A stretch of DNA of 64,000 nucleotides, taken from contig OV121091.1 of assembly GCA_921293015.1 (NCBI GenBank), positions 10,817,755 through 10,881,754 on the forward strand, written 5' to 3'. Position numbers and translations under genes: made by a program. The DNA is from Phorcus lineatus (lineage: Eukaryota > Mollusca > Gastropoda > Trochida > Trochidae). The notes under the pieces were generated by a model, which worked only from the letters and a program-made list of their open reading frames with translations, was not told the DNA's origin and did no database searches. Shown piece after piece: positions 38,217 to 50,512 of this stretch. Within the stretch, counting starts at the first letter, position 1. Each line of letters opens with the position of its first letter.

Positions 38217-39781
38217 TGTCACAAGACCCTTAGTCTTGGCCAGGATCCTTTTTCTGGAAACTTTAAGCTTGTCTAAGCATTTTGAGTCCTTGGTCCCTAG
38301 CCAATTATGATAAAATCAGACGTTCACACAGATTATATTGACAATGGTGCAAGGTATAAATGTTGAAAAACCAAACCATGACCATCAACAGAGTATGCAG
38401 ATAAGTCTGTTATTTCCACACTGATCATAATCCATTCCATCCTAACTGCATCAGAACAAATACAATTCTTATTCTTTCATATTTACTCTAACATTTAATT
38501 GATTTGAAGATTGTTTGTGAATAAATGAACTCATGATTAAAGTCGTTGTTAATTCTTGGTAGGTTTGAGAAAACCAATCTTCGTGAATTAATGCTTTGGC
38601 ATATAACCTTCAACTTAAGCAAATAATTTCCCAAGGGGTGTAACGTAAACCTTTACTCTTCCACATAAGTGATTTTTTGGTCATCAGATGGTTTGTTATA
38701 CCTCCCTGCAAATGTTCGAAGTTTTTAAGGTAGTCAAAGGCGTCAGGAGATCTTTCGCCTCTTATTAGAGTGGATTGTCCCTGAAGACATATTCTAAGTT
38801 CAAAGGTGCAGCTCGAAATGGAACTGCTTGCTGTTATTTAATTTGAAAATAGCTTTTGGTGACTACTGGTTTAATCATCAGGCACAACCAAACAACTATT
38901 GGAAGGCTACATGTTATGATAACTTACTGGCATTTATTTTAAAGTAATTGTGCAAATGATCGATCACAATGTTTGACATGCACATATTACATTTGGAGGG
39001 AGTTGAAATTGTTCAGGCATCTAGATTCTGATAGAATTAACTTGTATATAGATAATTAGCGAAGTCATGTTTGCATATGATATTATGTAACTTGCAGATT
39101 AATATTGGATACATCGGTTACATTAACAAACATAAGTTGACATGGTTAACCTTACAACACATCATCAAGCATCTCATCAGAATTCATCCGTTTCATGATG
39201 GTAGTATTTAAACAGTAAATTATTATAGTTCCGCGTTCGGTATGAAAATGCTATAGGAACAGTTAAGCTTGTATAAATTTGTTGATGTTGCTTGGGATTA
39301 GTGAAATGTCGTTGACGGGTGAATGGAGAGAATGTCAATAAAAGCAGTTTCAAATTTAAGCATTCTTTCTTATGAATAATGGTTAAACTACACCAGAATT
39401 GTCATTCATGTCAAACGGTTTTCCGTTACCTTTTAACTATTTCACCATTTGCTTTAATATTTAGGTTTTTTTTCTCAGTTGTAAATACATTTACATAACA
39501 CCGTTCGTGTCAAGACATCAAATCAAGAAGTTAACTATTTTATAAGCCAGTAGATTAAAGATAACAGAGTTCCAATAGCGGTTATTGATAGATAATAGAT
39601 ATATAATTAGTGTTTAAATAAATTCGTCCATTTGATTTTTAATGTTACGGTCAAATGTACTTGTAATGTCTTTTGACACAAACAATCTTAATTTGGAAAA
39701 CTGCTTATTAGCATTGACCCTGTGAAGTCTATTTTGTAATGTCCTTCCGTAAGGAAACTAAGTCTGAAAGAAATTAGAACA
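38217..39781. other. AT-rich stretch, nothing recognised
   Basis: No open frames over 60 codons and no transposon ends found. Confidence 0.55.
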
Positions 39782-40230
39782 TATCAATCAATATCAATCA
39801 ATCAATCAATCAATCTTTATTCGCTCAAAAAAACCCACCAACGGTGGTACAAAAGCAAAATAACTTTACAATATATATCTAATAATATGTATACACTATT
39901 TCTTAACATATGCATGCACTATTTCTTAACATCAATTGTAACATACTAATGAATCTAGATATACATATCACTCGTACCTCGAGTACCGCTCCATGGGGGC
40001 CGAGTCAAGTCACAATGTTTAGGACCATTCACCTTTTGTAATTCAAACGATAAGAGGCGCACTAAGATAGCAAATCGTGTCGATGACTTTCCAACATGGC
40101 CCTTGATTAGCTGGAGTGAAGTCCTCTGACATGACACTTGCGGGGCAGTACTCTTATTAGAAATACGAGTAATAGATTCTACTGTTTCTAATGAGATTTT
40201 GAGAAAACTTTAATGAACTCAGTGGCTTTG
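39782..40230 (-). mobile_element. 3' end of a retroelement with a (GATT)n tail
   Basis: On the minus strand a short coding-like frame is followed by a 3' region with GAGCGAATAAAGATTGATTG. This joins a polyadenylation-like AATAAA to a GATT tetranucleotide run (plus-strand (ATCA)n at 39782-39815), the typical end of a LINE or its SINE partner. The open frame runs on the minus strand from about 40200 to the stop at 39955 (about 80 codons), with a segment around KGHVGKSS and ILVRLLSFELQKVNG. I do not recognise the protein family; a C-terminal tail of a LINE ORF2 is a guess. The 5' limit is uncertain. Confidence 0.5.
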
Positions 40231-41295
40231 CATTACAGGTTCGAAACAACATTTATTGAATTAAACATTGTTAATTAAAGTTCATTGAATTATTGGTTAT
40301 ATATATGAATATGCGAATACAAAGTAAAGCAATTAAGGATTCCTTAATATTATTCTGCTTAATTGCATGTCATTTACATTGTCAAAAGTGAAATCAACAT
40401 ATATTTGATAAAATCCCAAAAAATCAAATGAAATATTTTCGAAACATGTTTATAATCATAAAAGACATTCAACTCCAAATAGACAAATAGCATACGTAGA
40501 GAAGACTTCACCCAAAAATCAATATTTTAAATGATTTATTTCAAATAAATCGTTAATGTGCTCATTTAACAACGACACACCTTCATGTATCCAGCATCAT
40601 TGGCAAACTTTTATTATTTGAGAAGTTACATAATAAACCGGACATGACTTGTACAAACTTTGTAACACAGTCTCCACACTGATGAAAAAAGCAAAAACAT
40701 CTAAATTTGTCAAACGTGTTAATCACGACTAACCTTCTAGTAATTATATATCTTCATATCAAATTTGATTAAAATAAAATGAAAAGTGTAAAGTTAATGA
40801 GCTAGACATGACTCGAAACTGTTTTATGATAAAATTCAAAATGATAAGAATTCGCAAAATTACATATTTCTGAATTTCAATGACAAATTGAATTGAAATG
40901 GTTTACTAATTATGAGCTCGACACAATGTTTAACGGACGGGTGGTTGCCATTTTAATACGTTGTTGCGGGGTATAATACATATTTAGTAGGCTGTGCAGC
41001 AATAATATAGCTTGAAACCATTTTACAATATAAAGTCCTGAAATATTTATGTTTTCGTAACGCATATTGATGCCGTATTACTGTAAGGCACTACTAATCT
41101 TACAGTGCAGTCATGAAATTCGTGTTCATGTTGTAAAAGTTATAGTATATACTATATCTATCATAGGAAAGCAGATAAGAATAGCTGTTGTTGTTTTCCT
41201 TCTAACATAACGCCTTTGACACAAAAGAGACTGCATAGGTCATTCAACTAGGAAAAAGCAAACAGTAACACATTGCCAAAACACATCAAAGACTT
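40231..41295. other. AT-rich stretch, nothing recognised
   Basis: Stops are dense in all frames and no repeats are evident. Confidence 0.55.
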
Positions 41296-41784
41296 CTAGA
41301 AACATTTCCACTGTTTAGAAGAAGATGCCCGTCTATCACCAGAAATAGTTTCATCATTTTTGTTTCTATCAAAGGCATTCGAGCTCTTGCGGTACTTCAT
41401 GTGGTTCGTATAAACATAACCATCTATCATTGTTTCTTTGCTGTTTTCTTTAGTCATTTTAAGTTCTAATTTCAAACGTTCTGTGGTTTGCCATCAATTT
41501 GCCCCCATCATTGCATAAAGGCATGGAAATAATTGTCTATTTCTTTGAGAGGAAAAATGTAAACCAACGACAATAATGGCTGTATTTGCTATTCCGTAAG
41601 CAACATATGTTTAGGAATGTAACGTAGATGTTGAAGCAGTTGGCCGTCTGTCAGAGTTAACAGTTAGAAGTGGCTTCCTCCCTTTTCTCAAATTGTACTC
41701 TCGGTCGTTTCTTGATCGCTTAAGATAATATGTATAAGAGCTTGCTTTAACTGCTCTATCCTTCATTATTAGGACCGTAATATT
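41296..41784 (-). pseudogene. Possible decayed coding stretch, family unknown
   Basis: One minus-strand frame runs 163 codons from 41784 to a stop at 41298-41296 with only two internal stops, where roughly ten would be expected. It reads from NITVLIMKDRAVKASSYTYY to a Ser/Thr/Arg-rich end (SDRRPTASTSTLHS), stop. It then has a hydrophobic segment, VAYGIANTAIIVVG, followed by a charged tail ending GDRRASSSKQ. The two tails look loosely alike (Tyr-rich, Lys/Arg-rich, DRR(P/A) plus Ser/Thr), as if a membrane-protein C-terminus were duplicated. I cannot name a family. Chance is a real alternative. Confidence 0.25.
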
Positions 41785-44700
41785 TCATACATTTTTTTCA
41801 TTTGGTATCGATGGTAAGGAATAGATCTTCTCTAAACTCTCTTCTTTAGCGAGAGTAGAAAACTCTTAGTTTCTAAAAGATTTACTGGCTTTCATGCAGA
41901 ACATTTGTAAGCCTACGTTACTTTAAACAAGAAAATATAATGAACATAAAATCAAGCTCTGGTCAGTTTTGTATTACAGTTAAGTACCATTTTAGCCTGG
42001 TCTAACGAGTGTGAAAAGTTGGAGTATTTGTTTTCAAAGCAAAAAACAACTACACAACATATACAGGTTATTGGTCAAATAAAGTGTAATTAATATTTTT
42101 TTTTTAGTAGTGTACAGTTCTGGAGAACTAATATAGAAAAGACAACATTATGTTTGCCATATAGGAATATAAACGTAGCTGTAACTCTCTCTTAAAGCCA
42201 AGAGGGTAAAGTTTTATGCCTAAAGGGTAACGGACTTGACAATGAATTGTTTACGAAATAGTTGTACATTTCATTTTGACACAAGACAATGATACGAAAT
42301 CATGTAAATTCTTCATAAAGTTGCTGTTAAGATCCAATAAACTTCCTCTCGTGTCTCACATCTCTACATCTCACATGTACCTTACTCAATTCACATACTT
42401 GAAATTCACATGTTGGAATGTGAAATGGATAACGGAACCAAATCGATTCAACATATAGTAATCACTTCAGGCTGTCCGTGTATATTTAAATCTTTTCGTC
42501 AAACCCTTTTTTATGATTAAAACGACATTATTTTTGTAATGTTAAAGTTAAATATATTGCTACATATAAATTTTTTATAAATTTTCATTTAGTTGAAATA
42601 TTTCATAGATTGGGACTAAAATTGGCTTTAGATAAAATATTTGACATATTTTTGTGTTGAACCACTTATTTCATTATCAAGTGTGTAAACACAGAAGAAT
42701 AACATGTATCCTTTTTCTAAGTTTATTACACAATTCTATTGACCCTTTGGTACAAACATGGAATCTAGAAACAAAAATCACATTTTTATTCCTGAATACT
42801 TCATTGATGAAGATGGATATAATGTCTCACTTCCATTCTTACTTTCAATCATAACATTATACATCTTGTTAGAATTGTACATTTTAGCATCGATAAAATT
42901 TATAATAAGTTCTTTTAGATTACACAATAAGACAACTTTTATTCAACCCGAATTATAAGTTTATCATGTTCTAGTTTGATATTAATGTATATTCTTATTT
43001 GAACATATACAAATCAAATCTTATTATAACGTCTAAACTAAGCGACATTAAAGATACAATGTCTGGATCACAGTAAGATTGTCTACCTACTCTTGCACTT
43101 AATAAATACAACCTCTATTGCACCCGTAACTAAGGATAAGGATAGATTGGTTTTAGTTTGTCTAGAAAAATGTAAATAAATATTCATATTAGTATCGACA
43201 TTAAGTCAAACATTGGCTAGAGGTTACATTTACTCAATCATATATAATCCCATAAGATTGTAATTTAGAAATCCATATCATAATGTGTTTCACATTCAAT
43301 TATACATGGTTTAAAGGGTACAATGTAATTTGGTATAAATACTAGAGTTTGACGATACAGCTAAAGGGGTGGGGGTGGAGGGGGGGGGGACTTACAGGGT
43401 TCCCTCTGTGTAAATCGATCCCAACACAAAGCAATTATAAAAGTTTTTTTATGGCAAATTTATATTTCGGGATTCTAGTTAAATCATCTACCTTTCCCTG
43501 CAGTTGACATGTGCATCTGCTGTACTGAGATATACGTTTCAGTTTCACTTTAAAAATAATATCGACATTAGGTTATCAGTCAAACATCCCATTAGATTTG
43601 TAATTAAGAAATACATATTATAATGATTTACACTGGTTTATAAATGCAACTTGAAGCTCAAACATGTAGAGGACGGTTTAAATTCAAATTGACACAGAGT
43701 ATGTTTCATACTGTAATATATGGTTTGAGTAGGAGCCTAATAATTCGGCTTTCTTAAGTTTCATCTTTATCTATAAAATTCTATTTTCATGTTATTTTCA
43801 TGTTTCAATGATAATCTAAAAACCATCATATATGTGCTTAGAAGGAAAACTTCTGCGTCCCATTGGAATGTATATAAAGACCTACTTAAAACTACCAGAC
43901 CATATGTAGCTTTACATATGTTGTAAATAAATTTTCTTAATTATGTTTAGTCAGTGCCTCGCGCCATTGTTCAGTTTTTGAGATACTCTGTGCCCCTTTC
44001 ATAACTTTCAAACTGTTTTCAGCCAGTGAACATACCTGATTATGAAATATATTTCACATAAACTCAAATTAAAGGGATGTTGAAAATTACAAATAGCTTT
44101 AAAAATAAACAACGGTCGCACAACTGATTAGAAATTCCACCCACAATAGTGCCGCATCATTCATGTCGTTGAAAACAAAAAGTACTTCACAGAAAATATT
44201 TCCAAAGTTATTAAATTATGATTAATTATGAGCTGTAGAAACCACATATGTCGGGATTAAAGTTTCCATAATGATCATGAGAAGTTCCCTTTTCTAAATA
44301 TAATTAGAGATCTGATTGACTGACAGAACTACTTTCTATTCATTCGCTCAGTGAGTCTGGCAAAAACGTGCCAACGAGATTTCACAAAAAAGACAATGGA
44401 ATAATCGAATAAAATGAAACGTAAAGTCTTTCTATGTGGTTTGTATTACTATTTCGTTCATATGATATTGTCTTGCTTAATACATAAACCATAAACCCGT
44501 TACGAATTGCTAGAACCACATTTGACTGCGAAAATGAAGATCATGACATAATCGTTGTTCGTCGCGCTTGTTGATTATTCTAATTATAAATATTATGTCT
44601 CATCTTACTTTAACAAACTATGTCTTAACTGCGCAACGCCATGGTGATATTGAGGTAGTCCTGACAGTTATTTTGCAAAACCCTAAAAGTGAAGAGTTTA

Positions 44701-45967
44701 TCCCTTTCAACCTGTTTATTTGAATGTTTGTTCAATCCAATCATTATTGAATTTCAAAGTCTAAATTTATAAAACCAGCTTTTCAAAACACTTTAGAAGA
44801 AACATTTTCTCTTCATCCCCTTCCAATTTGTTTTCTTTTCAAAGATAGATCAGTGTTGAAGTCAAGGGTACATAGACATCCATCGTGTTTATACAATCTT
44901 TTTTCAACTAAAACAAACCTGTATGTGTTGGACAGTAAAAGATCCCTTCAAAATAAGGTAAACAACTATTGAGGGGAATGTTTAGAAGTAACCTTCAACA
45001 AATGTTTTCCGGTTAAGATGCACAGGCATTATGGAAAGATAACACATATAAACAGGAATGACTTGCAAAAGATTTCGTAGCATAACACGTCGAAAAAATT
45101 TTCTGAAAATTATATCTAACGTTCATGCTTATGTAACAACAATAGTTTTAAACAAAAATAAGTTTATATTTCCATATAGCATGTCATTACTATATAATTC
45201 AGAGGCTTTTGTACAATAGAGAGTCATGGTAAGTCAAGCACATGCAACCCCGGTAACATTACGCTGAACTTACATAGCTTGCCTACTCATTTTTTTTATC
45301 TTAAAATCAATTCCAATAAATTCTTAATTAAAAAAGTTCGTTTTCTATCAATTTGACACAAAATATTACATAGTTTCAATACAAAAAGAGTAGCTAGTTC
45401 AGACATTTGAATTTATTTTCTTCTTATTTAGTTTATTATATCTCAAATCGAGTAGATTTTTATTTTTTACCTCTCTTCTGAAAACACTAGTTTAATAATT
45501 GGAAAAGCAAATTTAGAAATACGTACATGTACGTTCTACATTAACTTACACATTACCTTATCAACGTACAAGCAATCGGCAATACTTGAGTAAAAAAAAC
45601 ACTTTCTCCTCTTAGGGTACAAAACAACACTGTGTAAAAGCAATATCGCTATTATAATATTTTATTGTTTTGGAGTGGAATATTATTCTGTTATCGCAAG
45701 CTGCTAAAGGAATTAGTCGCATTGAAGGTAGTTCAATATACGTGATGATAATAATAAAATAACTTGTTAAAGTCTATTTAGAGACAAATAGTTTATAACA
45801 TGATTAAACTTAAAAGACGTAATGAAACTATGAAGTTCTTATTCGGCTACCTTGGCTGAAATTTAAAAAAATAAAGTTTTAAAATGTCAACATTCAAAGC
45901 AAGCCTGGTTTTTAACAGAAAGTGATATGTGTTTATCGTTGGCAATGATTTGTCCCAATTGACTTAA
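41785..45967. other. AT-rich stretch, no supported gene
   Basis: Apart from the G-rich run at 43366 nothing stands out. Overlapping 66-codon frames at 42654-42958 have no recognisable content. Sequence just upstream of 41784 on the minus strand continues coding-like in a different register for about 40 codons (to about 41895) with one stop, but this is too weak to annotate. Confidence 0.45.
43366..43389 (+). other. G-quadruplex-forming run
   Basis: GGGGTGGGGGTGGAG followed directly by a G run of about nine: three or more G tracts with one- to three-base loops on the plus strand, an evident G-quadruplex motif in otherwise AT-rich DNA. Confidence 0.8.
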
Positions 45968-46348
45968 TTAGTTAGCGAACAAAGTTATTTCTCTATTTTG
46001 TATAGAATGTATAGAATATTTTGTAGGTGAAAGATACCATTCCCAATATGAGGAGAATCTACAAGTTCTGGAAAAAATGTTAAATACAATGTCATTATCA
46101 AGCCATCTGAAGGAATTTGATTTGTTTTTTACTACGTGTACCTTCTGTACGTCTCCTTCAGTAAGCTTGTGTCTTGTCACTTTAATAGCGGTAACGATAA
46201 TGATTAGGACGTTCAGCATGAACGGCTTCAAGGCGAGTGCTGGAAAATTCAACCACGGGGGAAAACTGGTCAAAATAATATTCAGCACCTTGAAGGTTAA
46301 ATTTGAACTTATTTCAAGAGTGAGTGAGTATTTTGGTTCAGCGTGCCT
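45968..46348 (-). other. Possible membrane-protein exon, family unknown
   Basis: A minus-strand frame is open for 126 codons between stops (46351-46349 and 45970-45968). Its middle is GC-richer than the surroundings, with many C- or G-ending codons, which is exon-like. It reads through a hydrophilic segment with an N-glycosylation-type NLT (SLTLEISSNLTFKV), then a hydrophobic segment LNVLIIIVTAIKV, then a basic and acidic stretch TRHKLTEGDVQK. That order suggests an outside segment, one transmembrane helix and a cytoplasmic tail. The first ATG is within the helix (46219). No family is assigned, and about one run of this length is expected by chance in the window. It ends just upstream of the 46.37-kb duplication. 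Confidence 0.25.
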
Positions 46349-46369
46349 TCATTGATATTTGATCTTTTC

Positions 46370-48960
46370 AACTTGGATTTCAAAATGTGTTCTTTGTCTT
46401 GTGCAGTCTTATGTATTGTGTATGTGTGCATTGCATTGGTGAAGAAACTCCAGCCTGACCAGATTGAATTCTCAGTGTTAAACAAGTATGTTGATTGCAG
46501 AGCGCAACGACCAACAAGAATTGTCTATTTCCAGCAGAAACTTCACAAATTGTAATAATTTTTTTAGGATTAAATGGCTTGATTAACTTCTGTTTGGAGT
46601 GAACGGACTTGTGTCGGGTTTCCTTTATCAAAAGGTACTCTGATTTTTTTTTTAAATCAGACAATCCTATTTCAACCTTATTAAGTCCGCAATCTGGTAT
46701 GTTTGGGTGACTGTCCGAGCATATCGAACTATCGTTTATTTGTGTCACCTGCCAGTAAACTCAATTAGCGCAGCTGGGACCGAATTGTTGGTCCCTTAGG
46801 AAGGTGCGTTCTTTGGACTCAGTGACCGTCTGGCAATTTGCTTCGTGACAAAAGGTCGATCGATGTTTCATCTAGATTACACTTAATCTGTTATCATTTC
46901 TAAAATATTCGGAAGTAACTTTTCATGAAAGGTAATTTTTATTTGAAGCATAAGCACGTTCAAAGGCTATTAGAAGTTCTGGTAGGTTTGTATTATTTGC
47001 ATTGAATTTATATGGCTGTATTGATTACATTTTCAAGACACGACTAGCCTCTCACGATTGCCTACAACTGTCAGTCAATACATATCAATCTATATCATTT
47101 TTGTGCAATGGAACATAATTCACAGACAAACCAACAAGTTAGAGGAGTAAACCCTTTATTATTTTTTGATTCTCACATCGATATTGACCTGATGAAAGAT
47201 TAAGCATTTGCTCTAGAATGTCATGATGTTCATAATAAAGAAGTTGTTATGTAATTGTACTATTTGACAAAGCTGATACAATAATTATTTACATCATGCC
47301 ATTCTAAAAGATACAACTTAATATGCATACCATATTTGCCAATAAGATTTTGATAACATGAAAATGCATCATCACAAAAAATGAAATGTTTACTCTAGAG
47401 TTGTTGCATGAATCATAAAAAAACACTTTTTAACTCAGTTACACGCAGAACTATTCATTTCAAATGCCACATTAATAACCAGTGAAGTTGAGAAAATTAT
47501 CGATGTTGCAGTTTTCCAGACATATTAATCGACAAAAGAGATTTTATTGGTTGAAACTTGATAATTACATTAATCGATTATTTCAGAGCATTTAGCTTCT
47601 GATGATTGTGTGATTTGCTGTGATGTTTTCCTGATCAAGAAAAGATAAACTCTTGAGATATGAATCATTAATCACTTTGTCACTATTAATTGCTCAAACT
47701 GTGAAGAGAATTATTTTTGGGGTTTTCTTTAAAAAACCTAATGCAATAGCAAAATTAATTGCTGTCTTGGTTGCAACTGGAAACTTCCTGCATCTGAATC
47801 GCAACATAACAATTGCCTAACAGTTTAAAAAGCAGAAGATTTTTTCTTTTTCATATGGTGTCAAAAATGTATATTTTCAGTCTTTCTCAACATTTGGTAT
47901 GTTATTTTCTGTTTTCAAACTAGGGAGCTGTTTCCATTTTTCAACGAACTTGATGAAAAAACTCATTGATGTTATCAATTAAACGGTTTCCTTCTTGATA
48001 AGGCATTTCGTCGCCTTAGAAATATTCCTATTTGACATTAGATGTTAGACTAGGGGATTTGTTTATAAATCTTGCAGTGAACTAGTACTATCATATCAGA
48101 TTGGGCGACAGTGCGTTTTAAAAAAAAATAATGTGATCTCATAAAAGCAAAATGTAAATGACAAGTGTTTTAATCATTGCCCTACCTCCATTGATTTAAA
48201 GGTGTTCACACAAAAAGGCTTCCAATGGAACTTAACCAGTGATGTTACCTTTATATTCTTTTTTTTTTCGTGTTTTTTTAATTTAAGGTTGAAAAGAATG
48301 TATTGTAAGTTCAAAATGTTTTATGTTTAACATCGCATGACCGCCTGTTTAGCTATAATCTCTGGTTGATTTTATCTGTTCTATATAGTTGTAATCTCCT
48401 CAAACGTTTTAGTAAATGATTAAGTACCATACTGGAGCCTGCATTATAGTTAAGCGATTCAATATGACCTTTAAAAATTCTTTGTCCAATTTAAAAAGAT
48501 TTTTACCCAATCAATAAACCTCAGAACATGAATTGTAAATAGGGAAACATTTCATTTCCATAAACTTACATATATCATTAATATCTTCGTAGAAGAGCAT
48601 AGCCGTTTCATAATCAGTAAGAACCACGAGTACTACGTTCTTCACAAAAACATTTACATAAAAGTTCATCTTTAACATAATTGTGGTAGTCATTGATCAG
48701 TGTAAGGCATTACAAATATTTATGTCTCAATATTTAAGTTCTTTTAAGGAAATACTAGGTCAACCGCGTGGGTGCATATTGTGCTGGAGCTGACATGTTA
48801 ATTAGCAGCAAGCCTGATTCTCATCTCGTAATCGATACATCATGTAACAACTGAGTTACAAAAGTCATGCAACCAACCAAATCGTGACAACTTGCGTAGG
48901 CAGCGTATAGCAAAGTTAAGAATGAGGCATTATGTGGCAATGACATGTACATGAATATTT
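46370..48960 (+). repeat. Copy A of a tandem duplication (pair with 51760-54755)
   Basis: Landmarks (A/B): ATGTGTGCATTGCATTGG near 46423/51819; CTCAGTGT 46472/51868; GTCTGGCAATTTGCTTCGTG near 46828/52127; TTCATCTAGATTACAC near 46867/52169; AATGGAACATAATTCAC near 47107/52363; TTAATCGA near 47525/52729; GGCATTTCGT near 48001/53870; GTGAACTAGTACT near 48077/53947; GAGGCATTA near 48922/54688. The order is fully collinear, about 75-80 percent identical by eye, with a 58-bp core near 46422 at about 90 percent or better. Copy A lacks the GCGGGGGTAT-type element found in copy B, so that insertion postdates the duplication. Confidence 0.85.
46385..46555 (+). other. Short open frame with hydrophobic leader, duplication copy A
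   Basis: A 56-codon ATG frame begins MCSLSCAVLCIVYVCIALVK, a signal-peptide-like or signal-anchor start, and continues with a hydrophilic segment. It coincides with the best-conserved part of the duplication. The C-terminal part of the leader through KKL..DQ.EFSV is also open in copy B, where it meets a stop soon after. The sequence ATTG-GTGAAG at about 46437 could be a splice donor, so this might be a first exon of a small secreted protein. No family is recognised and a chance frame cannot be excluded. Confidence 0.2.
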
Positions 48961-49553
48961 CATAAAAGAAGCTCTACTTTAAGTTCAGGTTGTCAAAGAA
49001 GTTATTCACAGTGAAATCATAATCTTTACCAATAGGTGTTTCCTTATTGTACTCTGTCATTTATATAATTCCTGAAATCATTTATGACGTGAAACTTTGT
49101 CAATCGCTATAAACATGATTATGGTTTATTACTCAGTCATATAGTCATTATTACTCAGTCATATAGTCATTTGGTAATCTGGAAGATATTACAACATTCT
49201 GTAATGATGATTTCAATACTTTAATGCAACGAGTATCACTCAATTTTCCTTTAAAATAAGGTCAATTATCTATTTAAAAAATCAGGCAAATTGTGACATA
49301 CTTGTATCTTGTTGAAATACATTTACTGTATAGATATTGCTATTGTGGTAGTTTTGTCACTTTGCGCAAAGTATCACTAACGTTGGGTTTCTTAGTCAGC
49401 TAAATATTACAATAAATGATTTTGGTGAGAAAAAGAATGAATTCAGTCAAGTGTTTCAAATCACGACATTGACCTGACTTCAGTAAGTGTTCTCAGGTCT
49501 TTGATCAAGCACTTGAAAAATCACATTCTTATTGCCTTCAATTCAACTATTTA
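48961..49553. other. AT-rich spacer between duplication copy A and the Tc1 relic
   Basis: No gene recognised. Contains the 22-bp direct repeat at 49128. Confidence 0.5.
49128..49171. repeat. 22-bp perfect direct repeat, two units
   Basis: ATTACTCAGTCATATAGTCA plus TT occurs twice head to tail, exactly matching, indicating a recent duplication. Confidence 0.9.
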
Positions 49554-50512
49554 ATGGCACGCTGCCTCGCCTATCTAAAGATGATCGATTAAGTTGCATT
49601 TCGCATGTTAGAGACTAGGGTGTCACCGAATGACGTAGCTCGACGTTTCTCTGTTCACATAGTAATGGCGTCTTCACTGTGGAACCGGTACCAACCTCCT
49701 GGCAGCATCAGATTTTGGCCACTTGCAGTAAAGGCACGCCATCAGGATAACTGTATCAGGCTCACACGTTTATGAAATCGGTTTCACACTGCAGTACTTA
49801 CTGCACTCTCAGGCTGAAGGCCTTTGCAAGACAGTGCAAGAACTGTCATGAATCGTCTGTATTATTGGAACACCAGGCTACGACATCCAGCAGTCCCTCC
49901 AGCTCTGTTGCAACATCACTGAGACGCACCTTTGTTGTAGTATAGATTGCCGGAAGGAGCGCTCTGGATAATGTCATTTTCACTTTTCAGTAGTGACGGG
50001 CGTTCATGTTTATCTCGACGTCCGGGCGAACGTTACGCTGATGCATGCATTCTGCATTACAATCGTTGTGGTAATGGACAGTATTTTGGTTCGAAGGGAA
50101 TCTCTGCTAATCACATGACTGATCTACCAGTCATTAATGGTAAACAATGGGAATCCGGTACAGATAATGAACTTTTACTGTCTTCATTGTTACCATTTCT
50201 TCAAAGACATAAGGTTTAGATGTAATACAAGCATGATGATGCAAGGCCGCTGGTTTTGCGTGTTGTTAATGACAAAACATCAGAACTCTGCCATGACCTC
50301 ACGATCTCAACACTATCGAACACGTTTGGGATAAGATACAGAGCAGATTCGGAAGACATCAACGTCATCCTTTGACCTTGAACGACCTGATACAAAACGT
50401 GTTTAACATTTTTAATGAGATTCAAGAAACCTTTTTCAATAACCTGATATCGTCATTGAGGCATAGTACCAACCCTGTGTTGATGCTCGTGGCGGAAAAC
50501 ATTCGATACTGA
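49554..50512 (+). pseudogene. Decayed Tc1-like transposase, near full length
   Basis: Cut-and-paste transposase of the Tc1/mariner superfamily, inactivated. From the ATG at 49554 the translation shows the helix-turn-helix region, SPNDVARRFSVH, then SLWNRYQPPGSIR, then RHQDNCIRLTRL. After frameshifts come the catalytic-core pieces: LFSSDGRSC (first Asp), RRPGERYADAC, then GISANHMTDLPVINGK. These are followed by DDARP (second Asp) and NTIEHVWDKI (the Glu), and a C-terminal tail to a TGA at 50510-50512. All three DDE residues can be placed. At least four stops or frameshifts and a short deletion between the second Asp and the Glu kill it. About 960 bp matches the usual 330-350 codons. I could not define the terminal inverted repeats. 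It lies between the two copies of the 46.4/51.8-kb duplication. Confidence 0.9.

Noticed and set aside
36548..38222. Long repetitive open frames (up to 226 codons plus, 86-89 codons minus) in the minisatellite
   Set aside because: They follow from unit lengths divisible by three and a stop-free unit; 2-bp indels switch frames and several frames are open at once.
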